A stretch of 39,014 nucleotides of DNA from assembly GCA_947001705.1 (NCBI GenBank), contig CAMQHT010000021.1, positions 1 through 39,014 on the forward strand, written 5' to 3'. Each line of letters starts with the position of its first letter. Within the stretch, counting starts at the first letter, position 1. Positions 1-8,419 of this stretch are shown one piece after another. The notes beneath the pieces are model-generated. The model did not search any database. It saw only the letters and a list, made by a program, of their open reading frames with translations, and was not told the origin of the DNA. Both the position numbers and the translations under genes were made by a program. The DNA comes from an uncultured Collinsella sp. (GTDB lineage: Bacteria; Actinomycetota; Coriobacteriia; Coriobacteriales; Coriobacteriaceae).

Positions 1-17
1 GTAGCGGGTGGTTTAAA

Positions 18-38
18 GCTGGCCGCTGCGCGGCCAGC
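18..38. repeat. Perfect 9-bp hairpin
   Basis: GCTGGCCGC (18-26) and GCGGCCAGC (30-38) pair perfectly around a 3-nt loop. There is no T-run after it. It lies just upstream of the terminator at 61-90 and probably belongs to the 3' end of a gene outside the window. No gene is visible in 1-453; the stretch holds this hairpin, the terminator and the palindromic element at 246-415. Confidence 0.5.
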
Positions 39-60
39 AGACTAAAGTCTTGAAAAAAGA

Positions 61-90
61 AAACCGCAGGTAGAAAGCCTGCGGTTTTTC
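61..90 (+). terminator. Rho-independent terminator
   Basis: AAACCGCAGG (61-70) pairs with CCTGCGGTTT (78-87) around a 7-nt loop and is followed by more T residues. It fits an intrinsic terminator for a plus-strand gene left of the window. A related half-sequence (ACCGCAGGTAAACGG) recurs near 320. Confidence 0.7.
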
Positions 91-245
91 ATAAAACGCG
101 GTTGTGTTTGGGGGTGTCGGGTCAAACGTAGTAGATAGGCTGATTTCGTGGCGGGCGAGTTCAGCTGATTCCCCGGGGACGTCTGGAGACGGAAGAAAAC
201 GGATCAATTTGGCTCTTGAGGGTCACGACGCCCGTCATATCAGCC

Positions 246-415
246 GGCCATTCCAAAACTATGCCAGTTTACGGGGCTAAATCGCGAACCCCCAACCATA
301 CGCAATTCCGAAATAATAAAACCGCAGGTAAACGGCTTGCTCTATTTCAAAAATAGCCGGCATGGTCTGCTTGTGCCAATCTGGCCCCGTAAACCGGCAT
401 AGTTTTAAAATGGCA
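246..415. repeat. 170-bp palindromic element with ~32-bp inverted ends
   Basis: Positions 246-277 and 384-415 are inverted copies of each other over about 32 bp with three mismatches. The best part is the 23-bp core at 255-277 against 384-406, with one mismatch. The interior contains a small hairpin (CTATTT 342-347, AAATAG 351-356). The element lies 38 bp past the stop codon of the ECF S-component gene, so in RNA it could act as a 3' end structure for that operon. It could also be a small non-autonomous mobile element. No clear target duplication is visible. Confidence 0.6.
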
Positions 416-453
416 CTTCGGCAGTATTGATTCCCGCCCCGGCGCAACCAGCC

Positions 454-1167
454 CTACAGTCCGTACTTCACGACGACTCGGTTGATGCGGCGACACCAAG
501 GCTTGTACAGGGCGACCAAAAACACGCAGGTCGCAAGGCCGTGCGTGATATCGAACGGTACGGCGGTGGCAAGACGCGCCATGGCACCCGCCCACGTGAG
601 CGGTTGAACAAAACCGATAATGTCGTAGGCGTTGATCACAACGCCGTACAGCAAACCCGAAGCAAAGCCGTAGGTCAGCAGCGCCGGCATACGCACGGTG
701 CCGTCGGCGCGGTCGAACGCACCCGCATGCGCCAGCGCGCCGCCAACATAGCCAACCAGGCCCCAGGCATACATCTGCCACGGCGTCCACATGCCCTGTC
801 CAAAAAAGAAATTGCTGGTCAGCGCCGCCAACGCGCCAACCATAAAACCATTGCGGCGACCAAGCGTCGCCCCCGCAATAATGGCGATGGCACTCACCGG
901 TTTAAAGTCGGGAATGGGGCCAAACAGAATGCGCCCCGCCGCAGCCAACGCCGCCAGAACCAGCGTTGGCATAATCTGGCGTAAGCCCGGGCGCGACGCC
1001 TCGTAGCCCGCAAAGAACAGCGCGAGCACCAGCGCCACCACGACAAGCATGGCAAGTGCCGCCTGTTCAACGCCCGCCAGCAACGCCGCAGCCATCACGG
1101 CTGGCACCGCCAGCAGCAGCGGTATCTCCAGTTTTGCGAGTAGGCGCACGATGCGATAATCCGCCAT
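454..1167 (-). CDS. ECF transporter S component (substrate-binding membrane subunit)
   Basis: A 237-residue, very hydrophobic protein with about six membrane segments. This is the size and shape of the substrate-specific S subunit of energy-coupling factor importers, which bind a vitamin or related micronutrient in the membrane. The middle stretch around GPIPDFKP, followed by a GQGMWTPWQM-type motif, resembles S components of the cobalamin/unknown-substrate group, but I cannot fix the substrate. I chose ATG 1167 (MADYRIV) because it lies 4 bp after the ATPase stop; the longer reading frame would overlap that gene. It is the last gene of a T-A-S operon. No riboswitch is visible upstream of the operon to identify the ligand. 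Confidence 0.75.
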   Translation of the reverse strand: MADYRIVRLLAKLEIPLLLAVPAVMAAALLAGVEQAALAMLVVVALVLALFFAGYEASRPGLRQIMPTLVLAALAAAGRILFGPIPDFKPVSAIAIIAGATLGRRNGFMVGALAALTSNFFFGQGMWTPWQMYAWGLVGYVGGALAHAGAFDRADGTVRMPALLTYGFASGLLYGVVINAYDIIGFVQPLTWAGAMARLATAVPFDITHGLATCVFLVALYKPWCRRINRVVVKYGL

Positions 1168-1171
1168 CCCA

Positions 1172-2815
1172 TCACGCCCTATAAAACACGTTGTCGGCAA
1201 AGAAGTCGGTCGGCGGCTCCATGCAGGCGATCTCGCCATCAAACATCATGGAAATGTCATCGGCAACCTGCTCGGCAAAGTCCAGGTCGTGCGTCGCCAT
1301 GACGACGGTGCCGCCAGCCTGCGCATGGTCGCGCAGGGCGCGGGCGATGATGCGGCGGCTGGCCAGGTCCAAACCCTTGGTGGGCTCATCGAGCAATAGC
1401 AGTTCGGGGCCGATCAACAGCAGCTTTGCCAACGCAAGCAGCTGACGCTGTCCGCCCGAAAGATCGTACGGATGGCGCCCATCCAGACCCGACAGCCCCA
1501 AGCTCGCCGCACGCTCCCGCGCCAAGTTCTCGTCATATCCGCAGGTCGAGGCCCATTCCATCAGCTCATCGCGAACCGTCTCGGCAACCAGCAATGCTTT
1601 GGGGTTCTGAGGCAGCAGCGCCGCCGAGGCCGCTCCGCGCACCATGCGACCGCGCTGCAGCTTGGCGGTCTTCGCCAGCACCGAGAGCATCGTCGACTTA
1701 CCGCATCCGTTGCCGCCCACGATCGCATGCACCGCACCGGCCGAAAACGCCACGTCGAGCCCGCGCAGAACCCAACCGCCCGCGCGATCGTAGCGAAACC
1801 AGCTCCCTGCCAGGGTGGTAGCCGACCCGCCGTACATTTTTTGGAGTATTCTGCTCCCATCCGTGCGCGGGAAGGCTTCCGAGCCGTTCTCGAGCGACGT
1901 TTGCGCCACAAATTCGGACGATTTGTCCAATTCCGAACTTTTTTTCGCGCTCGATACGTCCCCGGGCGGCTCCAGAGAGCCCAAATTGTCCTCACGCCTG
2001 CTGAATACTCCGTTTTTTGCACATCGGACGGCACCCCACCCCAACATGTCGTCGGAAAACAGCGATTCTCGACGCCCCAAAGAAGCCATATCCGCCACCT
2101 CGCGCACGCGACCGTCCTCAATCCGGTACGCACACGTCGCATACTCGAGCATTGGGCGCGGTTGATGCGTAGCCACAACAACCGTGCAGCCCAGCTCGCG
2201 ATTCACACGAAACAGCGCGTGCAGAAAATTCTTCTCGGCAACGGGATCGAGCTGAGACGTGGGCTCGTCGAGTAGCAGCACACGCGGACACAGCGCCAGG
2301 ACGGCGGCAAGCGACAGCAGCTGCTTGCGGCCGCCCGAAAGCGTATCGGTATCGCGATGAAGCCAGTCCTCCAGACCAAAGAAATAGCTGGTCTCAGCTA
2401 CGCGACGGCGCATCTCATCACGTGCTAGCCCCAAGTTTTCCAGGCCAAACGCCATCTCGTGCCACACGGTTTCGCACACGATCTGGTTCTCGGGATCCTG
2501 GAACACATAGCTCACGCGCTCCGCCGATGCCCGCACGTCCATGTCGGCAACGTTCTCGCCCAGCACGCGCGCATCACCAGTGCGCTCGCCCGCCGGAGCG
2601 ATCTCGGGCTTGAGCAGCGACAGCAGCGTCGATTTGCCCGACCCGGTACCGCCAACAAGCAGCGCAAACGCACCTTGGGAAACACGCCAATCAAGTCCCT
2701 CGAGCACCGGTGCCTCGGCCCCGGGATAGGCAAAACTAAGGCCTCGCACCTCAATCGCCGGCGTGGCCGAGCCATATGCCACACCCGCCGCCGAGCTCCT
2801 ATCAAACCGAGCCAT
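1172..2815 (-). CDS. ECF transporter ATPase, two fused ATP-binding domains
   Basis: 547 residues with two complete ABC ATPase domains in one chain, the cytoplasmic motor of an ECF importer. Domain 1 has Walker A GGTGSGKST (about 55-63), signature LSGGRKQ (159-165) and Walker B VLLLDEPTSQLD (179-190). Domain 2 has Walker A GGNGCGKST (367-375), signature LSGGQRQ (452-458) and Walker B LLLLDEPTKGLD (472-483). Many ECF systems use two separate A proteins; here they are fused through an 80-residue, Ser/Glu/Lys-rich linker (about 256-335) with lower GC than the rest. Start ATG 2815 overlaps the TGA of the T-component gene by one base (TGATG), suggesting coupled translation; a TTG one codon earlier is the alternative. 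Confidence 0.9.
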   Translation of the reverse strand: MARFDRSSAAGVAYGSATPAIEVRGLSFAYPGAEAPVLEGLDWRVSQGAFALLVGGTGSGKSTLLSLLKPEIAPAGERTGDARVLGENVADMDVRASAERVSYVFQDPENQIVCETVWHEMAFGLENLGLARDEMRRRVAETSYFFGLEDWLHRDTDTLSGGRKQLLSLAAVLALCPRVLLLDEPTSQLDPVAEKNFLHALFRVNRELGCTVVVATHQPRPMLEYATCAYRIEDGRVREVADMASLGRRESLFSDDMLGWGAVRCAKNGVFSRREDNLGSLEPPGDVSSAKKSSELDKSSEFVAQTSLENGSEAFPRTDGSRILQKMYGGSATTLAGSWFRYDRAGGWVLRGLDVAFSAGAVHAIVGGNGCGKSTMLSVLAKTAKLQRGRMVRGAASAALLPQNPKALLVAETVRDELMEWASTCGYDENLARERAASLGLSGLDGRHPYDLSGGQRQLLALAKLLLIGPELLLLDEPTKGLDLASRRIIARALRDHAQAGGTVVMATHDLDFAEQVADDISMMFDGEIACMEPPTDFFADNVFYRA

Positions 2816-3693
2816 CAACCAAACCTCTTCTCATCAATCGCATGCAACGCGCAAGGCAGCACCATCCAGGCAGCGTACACGACATAGCCCGGCCACGGCG
2901 CCGGCACCGAGAGCTGCGGATAAAACGAATACTGCGTCGTCGCGGTCCACGCCACTGCCGCCGTGGCCACGCCAAACAACGCAAGCCCAACCAGCGCGGC
3001 AACGTCGCTGCGCCCCAGTCGATACCGCGCATACGTCGTTCGACGCGTCGCGGCGCCCCACCCACGGGAGCGCATGGCGTCCGCGCGCTCCAGCGAATCT
3101 TCCATGCCCCAGCCCATCAACACACTCGATGCCCGCAAACGCGAACGCACGGGGTCGGCCGGCGCGCGGCCCGGCACATCGATCGCGTCCTGCACCGCCA
3201 GCACCGTGCGGCCGCGGCGCAAAAACTGCGGGATAAGCCGCATGCACATCGAGATCATGAGCGCGAGCACCGGCGCGGCGTTGCCCAGCAACGCGAGCAC
3301 CTTGTCGTATTCGAGCATCGACGCCGCAGCCTCAAACCACAGCACGCTCGCCACAAACAGCCCGCCCATACACAGGCCGTATACCATGCTCTCCAAATAC
3401 ACTGCGCGCATGCCGATGCGGAACAACTCCGTCGAGCCCGAGGCGCTAAACAGCGGGTTGACCAGCGCAATGATCAAAATCACCGGCAGCTGCCAGCGAA
3501 GCGCGTTCAGTGTGCGAGCAGCCCCGCGGGTCGCAAAGCCGTATGCCAGCCCGCCTGCGAGCGACAGCGCGATCAGCACCGGTTGCATCGAGAACATGGT
3601 GAGTCCCAGCGTTAGCGCCATGTAGAGCGCAGGCACCGCCGGGTGCGACATCGAGAATGCCGCGACGGGCTCGATGGCCGACCTCTCTCGCAT
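2815..3693 (-). CDS. ecfT: ECF transporter T component (CbiQ/EcfT family)
   Basis: A 292-residue membrane protein that would couple the ATPase pair to the S subunit. It has several hydrophobic segments and, in the C-terminal cytoplasmic part, the family's helical coupling signature ending in ADAMRSRGWG, the equivalent of the conserved Ala-Arg-Gly motifs that contact the ATPases. It is the first gene of the operon and overlaps the next by one base. Start ATG 3693 is chosen because it gives a family-typical length. GTG codons 9 and 15 bp upstream are possible, and the ribosome site is not convincing for any of them. It is divergent from glmU across about 200 bp. Confidence 0.85.
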   Translation of the reverse strand: MRERSAIEPVAAFSMSHPAVPALYMALTLGLTMFSMQPVLIALSLAGGLAYGFATRGAARTLNALRWQLPVILIIALVNPLFSASGSTELFRIGMRAVYLESMVYGLCMGGLFVASVLWFEAAASMLEYDKVLALLGNAAPVLALMISMCMRLIPQFLRRGRTVLAVQDAIDVPGRAPADPVRSRLRASSVLMGWGMEDSLERADAMRSRGWGAATRRTTYARYRLGRSDVAALVGLALFGVATAAVAWTATTQYSFYPQLSVPAPWPGYVVYAAWMVLPCALHAIDEKRFG

Positions 3694-3896
3694 ATTGTCC
3701 ACGGGCACCCGCCCTCTCACCCAAATACCAATGCCGCAGCGCCGCAAACACCGCACAAGCAGCGCAACCGCCGCGCCGGAACCACAAACCCAGCCGCCGC
3801 GGCCCAAACGTTACGCGCTCGTCATATGCCTGCGGTATCATATTGCGCCGTGTATCGTTTCCAAACACACGTCTCTATAACGTAACAGGAGATCAC

Positions 3897-5309
3897 ATGG
3901 ACGCAACCGCAATTATCCTCGCTGCCGGCGAGGGCACCCGCATGAAGTCGAACCACTGCAAGGTTTCGCACAAGATCCTGGGTAAGCCCATGGTCCAGTG
4001 GATCGTCGACGCCACCATCAAGGCCGGCTGCAGCCGCGTCGTGGTCGTCATCGGCAGCCACGCCGACGAGATGCGCGCCCTCATCGACGGCGCCTACGCC
4101 AACAGCGCCACCAAAGTCGAGTGCGTCGAGCAGACCGAGCGCCTGGGCACCGGCCACGCCGTAAAGGTCGCGCTCGAGGCCTGCGGCATCACGCAAGGCC
4201 CCGTCGTCGTGCTCAACGGCGACCTGCCGCTCATCACCGCCGACACCGTCGCCAAGTTCGCACAGACCGTCGCCACCGGCGAGCTCGCCTGCACCGTCAT
4301 GACCATGACCCCGCCCGATCCTTTTGGCTACGGCCGCATCAAGCTGGGCGCCGATGGTCAGATCGAGCGCATCATCGAGCAGAAGGACTGCACGCCCGAG
4401 CAGGCCGCCGAGCTACTCGAGTGCAACGCCGGCTGCTACGCCTTCGACGGCGCGCAGCTCGCCGCCCACATTAACGAGATCGGCAACGACAACGCGCAGT
4501 CCGAGCACTACCTGCCCGACATGCTCGAAATCCTCAAGGGTCACGGCCAGGCAGTCTCCATCTTCCACTGCGACGACTACCGCGACGGCCTGGGCGTCAA
4601 CAGCCGCATCCAGCTCGCGCAGCTTACCGCCATCGCGCGCGACCGCATCAACGAGCACTGGATGGCCGAGGGCGTCACGTTCATCGACCCCACGCAGGCT
4701 TGGATCGGCCCCGACGCCACCATCGGCCGCGACACCGTCGTGTGGCCGCAGACGCACCTGATCGGCCACGTCACCGTGGGCGAGGAGTGCCAGCTCGGCC
4801 CCAACAGCCGTCTCACCGACACCACCGTCGGCAGCGGCTGCGTCATCGACGAGACCATCGCCATCGAGGCCGTCATCGAGAACGGCGTCGACTGCGGCCC
4901 GCGCGCCTACCTGCGCCCGGGCACCCACATGCTCGACGGATCCAAGGCCGGCACGCACGTGGAGATCAAGAAGTCCACGATCGGCGAGGGCTCAAAGGTG
5001 CCGCACCTGTCCTACATCGGCGACACCACCATGGGCTCCGGCGTCAACGTGGGCGCGGGCTCCATCACCTGCAACTACGATGGCGTGCACAAGCACAAGA
5101 CCGTCATCGGCAAGGACGCCTTCATTGGCTCCGACACCATGATGGTCGCGCCCGCCCAGATCGGCGACGGCGCGCTCGTGGCCGCTGGCTCCGTCATCAC
5201 CGAGCCGGTCCCGGCAGACGCGCTCGGTCTGGGCCGCGCCCGTCAGGTAAATATTGAGGGCTGGGCCGCCGATTACCGCCGCCGCCTGCACGAGGACGAC
5301 GAGGTATAA
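3897..5309 (+). CDS. glmU: Bifunctional UDP-N-acetylglucosamine pyrophosphorylase / glucosamine-1-phosphate acetyltransferase
   Basis: 470 residues, near the usual ~456 of GlmU. The N-terminal half is a nucleotidyltransferase beginning with the LAAGEGTRMKS nucleotide-binding loop. The C-terminal half is a left-handed beta-helix acyltransferase with hexapeptide repeats (for example IGDTTMGSGVNVGAGSITCNYDG). It acetylates glucosamine-1-P and uridylylates it to UDP-GlcNAc in the cytoplasm, feeding peptidoglycan and other glycans. Start ATG 3897 has AGGAG five bases upstream (3887-3891); the open frame continues upstream but has no ribosome site. It is followed by its own terminator and then prs. 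Confidence 0.97.
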   Translation: MDATAIILAAGEGTRMKSNHCKVSHKILGKPMVQWIVDATIKAGCSRVVVVIGSHADEMRALIDGAYANSATKVECVEQTERLGTGHAVKVALEACGITQGPVVVLNGDLPLITADTVAKFAQTVATGELACTVMTMTPPDPFGYGRIKLGADGQIERIIEQKDCTPEQAAELLECNAGCYAFDGAQLAAHINEIGNDNAQSEHYLPDMLEILKGHGQAVSIFHCDDYRDGLGVNSRIQLAQLTAIARDRINEHWMAEGVTFIDPTQAWIGPDATIGRDTVVWPQTHLIGHVTVGEECQLGPNSRLTDTTVGSGCVIDETIAIEAVIENGVDCGPRAYLRPGTHMLDGSKAGTHVEIKKSTIGEGSKVPHLSYIGDTTMGSGVNVGAGSITCNYDGVHKHKTVIGKDAFIGSDTMMVAPAQIGDGALVAAGSVITEPVPADALGLGRARQVNIEGWAADYRRRLHEDDEV

Positions 5310-5324
5310 CGTTTTACCAAGCAC

Positions 5325-5360
5325 AAAAGGAGCTGCTCCATGGGGGCGGCTCCTTTTTCT
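5325..5360 (+). terminator. Terminator of glmU
   Basis: AAAAGGAGC (5325-5333) pairs with GCTCCTTTT (5349-5357), with further pairing inside, and ends in a T-run. It lies 15 bp after the glmU stop codon. Confidence 0.85.
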
Positions 5361-5449
5361 ATCGTGACCTGCGCAACCGGATGAGTGGTCGGTTCGTGTC
5401 CGTTGGCGGTAAAGACGTTATCAGGACCCGATAAACCCCGCCGCGCGGT

Positions 5450-5455
5450 TACAAT
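5450..5455 (+). promoter_or_regulatory. Possible -10 box of prs
   Basis: TACAAT lies 47 bp before the prs start, in the only non-coding gap between the glmU terminator and prs. No good -35 hexamer is seen 16-18 bp upstream, so this is tentative. Confidence 0.35.
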
Positions 5456-5501
5456 GCAACAAGGCATCTATATGGCATTCGATGTATAAAGGAGAAGGGT
5501 A

Positions 5502-6488
5502 ATGCCGATTAATGATCCCGAGAAGTCGGAGAATATGCGCAAGTCCATCCGCGTGTATTCCGGTTCCTCCAACCGTCCCCTCGCTCAGAAGATTGCTGAG
5601 TACCTTGGGGTCGAGCTTTCGGGCCTTACGCTAAAGCAGTTCGCCAATGGTGAGATTTACGCCCGCTACGACGAGACCGTCCGCGGCGCCGACGTCTTCC
5701 TGATTCAGTCCGTGGCCGGCGGCAACGTCAACGACATGCTCATGGAGCTGCTCATCGCCACCGACGCTGCCAAGCGCGCATCCGCCCGCTCCATCACCGC
5801 CGTTATCACCCACTACGGCTATGCCCGCCAGGACCGCAAGGCCGGCCCGCGCGAGCCCATCACCGCCCGCCTCGTCGCCAACCTGCTCGAGCGTGCCGGC
5901 GTCAACCGCATCATCACCCTCGACCTGCACCAGGGCCAGATCCAGGGCTTCTTCGATATCCCGGTTAACCACCTGTCCGCACTGCCGCTGTTTGGCCAGT
6001 ACTACAACGACATGCACTTCGACACCGACAACCTGGTTGTCGTCTCCCCCGACGTGGGTCGCGCCAAGGCCGCCAAGAAGCTGTCCGACATGCTCGGCTG
6101 CGACCTGGCCATCGCCCACAAGGGCCGTCCGCGCCACAACGCCGCCGAGGTCATGGGCATCATCGGCGACATCAAGGGCAAGACCTGCATCATCAACGAC
6201 GACATGATCGACACCGCTGGCACCCTGTGCGCCAACGTCAAGGAGCTCAAGGCTATGGGCGCCGGCGACATCTACGTCTGCGCCACCCACGGCATCTTCT
6301 CCGGTCCGGCCATCGAGCGTCTGAACGACGCCCCCATCGTCGAGTGCGTCGTCACCGACGCCATCCCCGTCGAGGTCGGCGGCAAGATCAAGACTATCTC
6401 GGTCGCCGAGGAGTTCGCTCAGGCCATCTCCGCCGTTTACCACGAGGAGCCCGTCTCCACGCTCGTCGGCGGCGACTTCGCGCTGTAG
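5502..6488 (+). CDS. prs: Ribose-phosphate pyrophosphokinase (PRPP synthetase)
   Basis: 328 residues, slightly longer than typical class I PRPP synthetases (~315) because of an N-terminal extension of about 12 residues before the conserved core. It transfers pyrophosphate from ATP to ribose-5-phosphate, making PRPP for purine, pyrimidine, NAD, His and Trp synthesis. Visible motifs are FANGEIYARYDETVRGADVF (47-66), the ATP-binding region YARQDRKAGPREPITAR (107-123) and the PRPP-binding loop DDMIDTAGT (233-241). ATG 5502 has AAAGGAG seven bases upstream (5488-5494). Its product is the substrate of PurF encoded later in the window. The glmU-prs neighbourhood is common in Gram-positive bacteria. 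Confidence 0.97.
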   Translation: MPINDPEKSENMRKSIRVYSGSSNRPLAQKIAEYLGVELSGLTLKQFANGEIYARYDETVRGADVFLIQSVAGGNVNDMLMELLIATDAAKRASARSITAVITHYGYARQDRKAGPREPITARLVANLLERAGVNRIITLDLHQGQIQGFFDIPVNHLSALPLFGQYYNDMHFDTDNLVVVSPDVGRAKAAKKLSDMLGCDLAIAHKGRPRHNAAEVMGIIGDIKGKTCIINDDMIDTAGTLCANVKELKAMGAGDIYVCATHGIFSGPAIERLNDAPIVECVVTDAIPVEVGGKIKTISVAEEFAQAISAVYHEEPVSTLVGGDFAL

Positions 6489-6521
6489 TCCAACGCGTAT
6501 CGCATCATCTTTGATGTTTTT

Positions 6522-6555
6522 AAAGGGTCGGAAGCTCGCTTCCGGCCCTTTTTCT
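6522..6555 (+). terminator. Terminator of prs
   Basis: AAAGGGTCGGAAGC pairs with CTTCCGGCCCTTT across a short loop and is followed by TTTTC. It lies 33 bp past the prs stop. Confidence 0.85.
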
Positions 6556-6574
6556 ATTCCTCGCCAATCCGCCC

Positions 6575-6777
6575 TGGACAGTTAGTTCAGATACGTATTT
6601 TTTAAAGCTCCAAAGGTCCGTTCGGAGCCTTCTGAGCTCCCCGGCGGATGCCATGCCGCCCGAAGCTCATCGTTTTCGAGTACAACCGCCGCATATATTA
6701 TCTTCAAATCGCCCTCGAAGGCCCTTAGAAACACCTCGAACGCCCGCCGCCTTATACGTATCTGAACTAACTGTCCA
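6575..6777. mobile_element. 203-bp MITE-like element, copy 1
   Basis: The ends are perfect 24-bp terminal inverted repeats (6575-6598 and 6754-6777, starting TGGACAGTTAGTTCAGATAC). The interior has no convincing gene. A second element with the same ends and almost the same length lies at 8102-8305, on the other side of one gene. Shared ends with different interiors fit miniature inverted-repeat elements mobilised by a transposase elsewhere. No target duplication is obvious. The rest of the gap, 6778-6940, shows nothing I recognise. Confidence 0.75.
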
Positions 6778-6940
6778 GTAGCCATCGTCAACCTTCTCGG
6801 CAGAGCTCAATTTCCTGCAATCCCCTCAACCGATTCCACCGATTTCCTAACACCCGGCCGTTCATGGCGCCCAGCACCCCGCTGAGCGAAAAGAACGGTA
6901 TGGCGGTCGCATTCTGCCGCCAACTTAGTACGTTATAGCT

Positions 6941-8068
6941 ATGACGACCGTGATTTCACATTTCTCCGCCCTCCGCGCAATTCGTCGCGCACGACGGGCG
7001 TACTCTGCCCTACCCTGGAGCTCCATTGATAGTGAACAGCAAGCACAGGCCTTGGCTAGCTGCATTCCCAATAATGACGCGATAGACTTTGGCGCACTTT
7101 CGATACTCGACGCCTGGAATGAAGATGATTCCGAGCTGCTCGATCTTCTCGTTTCAAACGAAGGCAACCGACGCCCCGACAAGCGACTTCTTCAGCATAT
7201 TCTCTCCGCTCCGCTTCCTGAAGGTGCAATTATGCACGTCGAGGCCGACATCTACGCAACGTCTCCTGCCATGACAGCCATGCTTTGTTCTAAAAATGAA
7301 TCAGTCGCCAAAACCTTGATGCTTCTCATGGAACTGGTCGGAACTTACTCCCTTCCTCCCGGGGCAACATACCCCATTGCCCATGACGACATCTGGCCCA
7401 AGGGCGATGGCTACGAAGCGACGGGCGATCTTGATTGCCTGGGCAACCAGTCAGCGGCCGAACAACAGAACGAAACCCGCTATGAACAGGCGCACTACAA
7501 ATGCGATCCCGCCACGACCATCGAAGAGCTCGAGGCGGTCGCACGGTTCGCCAAAAGTAGCTCATACGCCTCGTTTCGCACGGCAGTCAAACTCGCCCGG
7601 GCTGGATCCGCATCCCCAGCCGAATCCCTAATGTTTGCCGTTCTCGGAGCGCCCATGCGCTTTGGCGGATTCGGATGTTGCAGCCTGCCCATGGGAGGCC
7701 TGCTACTCAACCATCGAATCGACTTCGATACTCTTGCGGTCAACATGTCCTCGGGCATCCTCTATGCCATCTGCGACCTATATTGCCCGGCAGCCGGAGT
7801 CGACAACGAATACAACGGAATTGGGCATGAGCTTCAAAACGCTCGCATCCACGATGGCAATCGAAATAATGGCCTCAAGGCCATGGGCATCCACGTCCTG
7901 GTTATCAATCGCGACCAAATGAAAGACCTTGTTGCACTCGAAGCCTTCGCCCAAACGATGCATCGACTCACAGGAGTCCGATTCCGGTACCGTATCAAGG
8001 GCTATCGCAAGCGTCAGGCCGCTTGGCTCAACGCTCTGCGGGCCGGAACCGGCCTCGCGCCGGTCTAA
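6941..8068 (+). CDS. Unrecognised protein with possible DUF559/Vsr-like nuclease fold at C-terminus
   Basis: 375 residues, no confident family. The N-terminal two thirds give no motif I can name. Residues 226-260 follow a pattern (S-x-x-E, GG-x-G, leucine-rich) seen in AbiEi-like and related coriobacterial proteins. Residues 278-325 then run CDLYCP, EYNG, GH, HDGNR, and GIHVLVINRDQM. This order matches the core of DUF559/very-short-patch-repair-like PD-(D/E)XK nucleases, with D279 and E290 as candidate catalytic acids and H296, D305 and R308 as supporting residues. The gene is lower in GC than its neighbours, has no clear ribosome site before ATG 6941, and is bracketed by two inverted-repeat elements between prs and pth. 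All this suggests acquisition. Function is inferred only from this weak pattern. Confidence 0.6.
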   Translation: MTTVISHFSALRAIRRARRAYSALPWSSIDSEQQAQALASCIPNNDAIDFGALSILDAWNEDDSELLDLLVSNEGNRRPDKRLLQHILSAPLPEGAIMHVEADIYATSPAMTAMLCSKNESVAKTLMLLMELVGTYSLPPGATYPIAHDDIWPKGDGYEATGDLDCLGNQSAAEQQNETRYEQAHYKCDPATTIEELEAVARFAKSSSYASFRTAVKLARAGSASPAESLMFAVLGAPMRFGGFGCCSLPMGGLLLNHRIDFDTLAVNMSSGILYAICDLYCPAAGVDNEYNGIGHELQNARIHDGNRNNGLKAMGIHVLVINRDQMKDLVALEAFAQTMHRLTGVRFRYRIKGYRKRQAAWLNALRAGTGLAPV

Positions 8069-8101
8069 ACGGCGAATCACCCGTGCGCCGTCGAGCAGGG
8101 C

Positions 8102-8305
8102 TGGGCAGTTAGTTCAAATACGTATAAATGGACGCATTGAATTAGACTGTTTTGCAGCTATCTCTATACCATTCGCCCTATTTGAAGGCAGGGTAGACTT
8201 CAAAACAACGCCATATGGACTAACTAAAGCTCCAAAACAACGTATCGGCATTGAATTGAGTAATTCGAGTCCTCAGAACTTATACGTATCTGAACTAACT
8301 GTCCA
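8102..8305. mobile_element. 204-bp MITE-like element, copy 2
   Basis: The left end 8102-8125 matches the copy 1 terminal repeat with two mismatches; the right end 8282-8305 is identical to it. The interior is AT-rich and shares only short words with copy 1, such as TTTGGAGCTTTA read on the same strand as one another after reversing one copy. It begins 33 bp past the stop of the preceding gene. Between 8306 and 8419 there is only the pth leader. Confidence 0.75.
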
Positions 8306-8419
8306 CCTCGGATTTCGACGTCCGTCCAAACGCCCCCAAACGCCCTCAATTACCCTCCATTTGACAGCGGCAACAGGGTCGCTCACCATAGCAGGCGACA
8401 AATCAACGAAAGGATGAAC

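Noticed and set aside
13..207. Minus-strand open frame of 64 codons at the left edge
   Set aside because: It runs through a terminator hairpin and shows no ribosome site or recognisable sequence.
3694..3896. Cobalamin or other vitamin riboswitch upstream of the ECF operon
   Set aside because: The gap is about 200 bp but I found none of the conserved boxes, so no ligand can be assigned to the transporter.
6582..6791. Small minus-strand open frame covering MITE copy 1
   Set aside because: It is read through the terminal repeats of the element; the corresponding frame in copy 2 is not conserved beyond the repeat.
7929..8417. Plus-strand open frame overlapping the unknown gene and MITE copy 2
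   Set aside because: It is out of frame with the supported gene and passes through the repeat; no ribosome site or motif.
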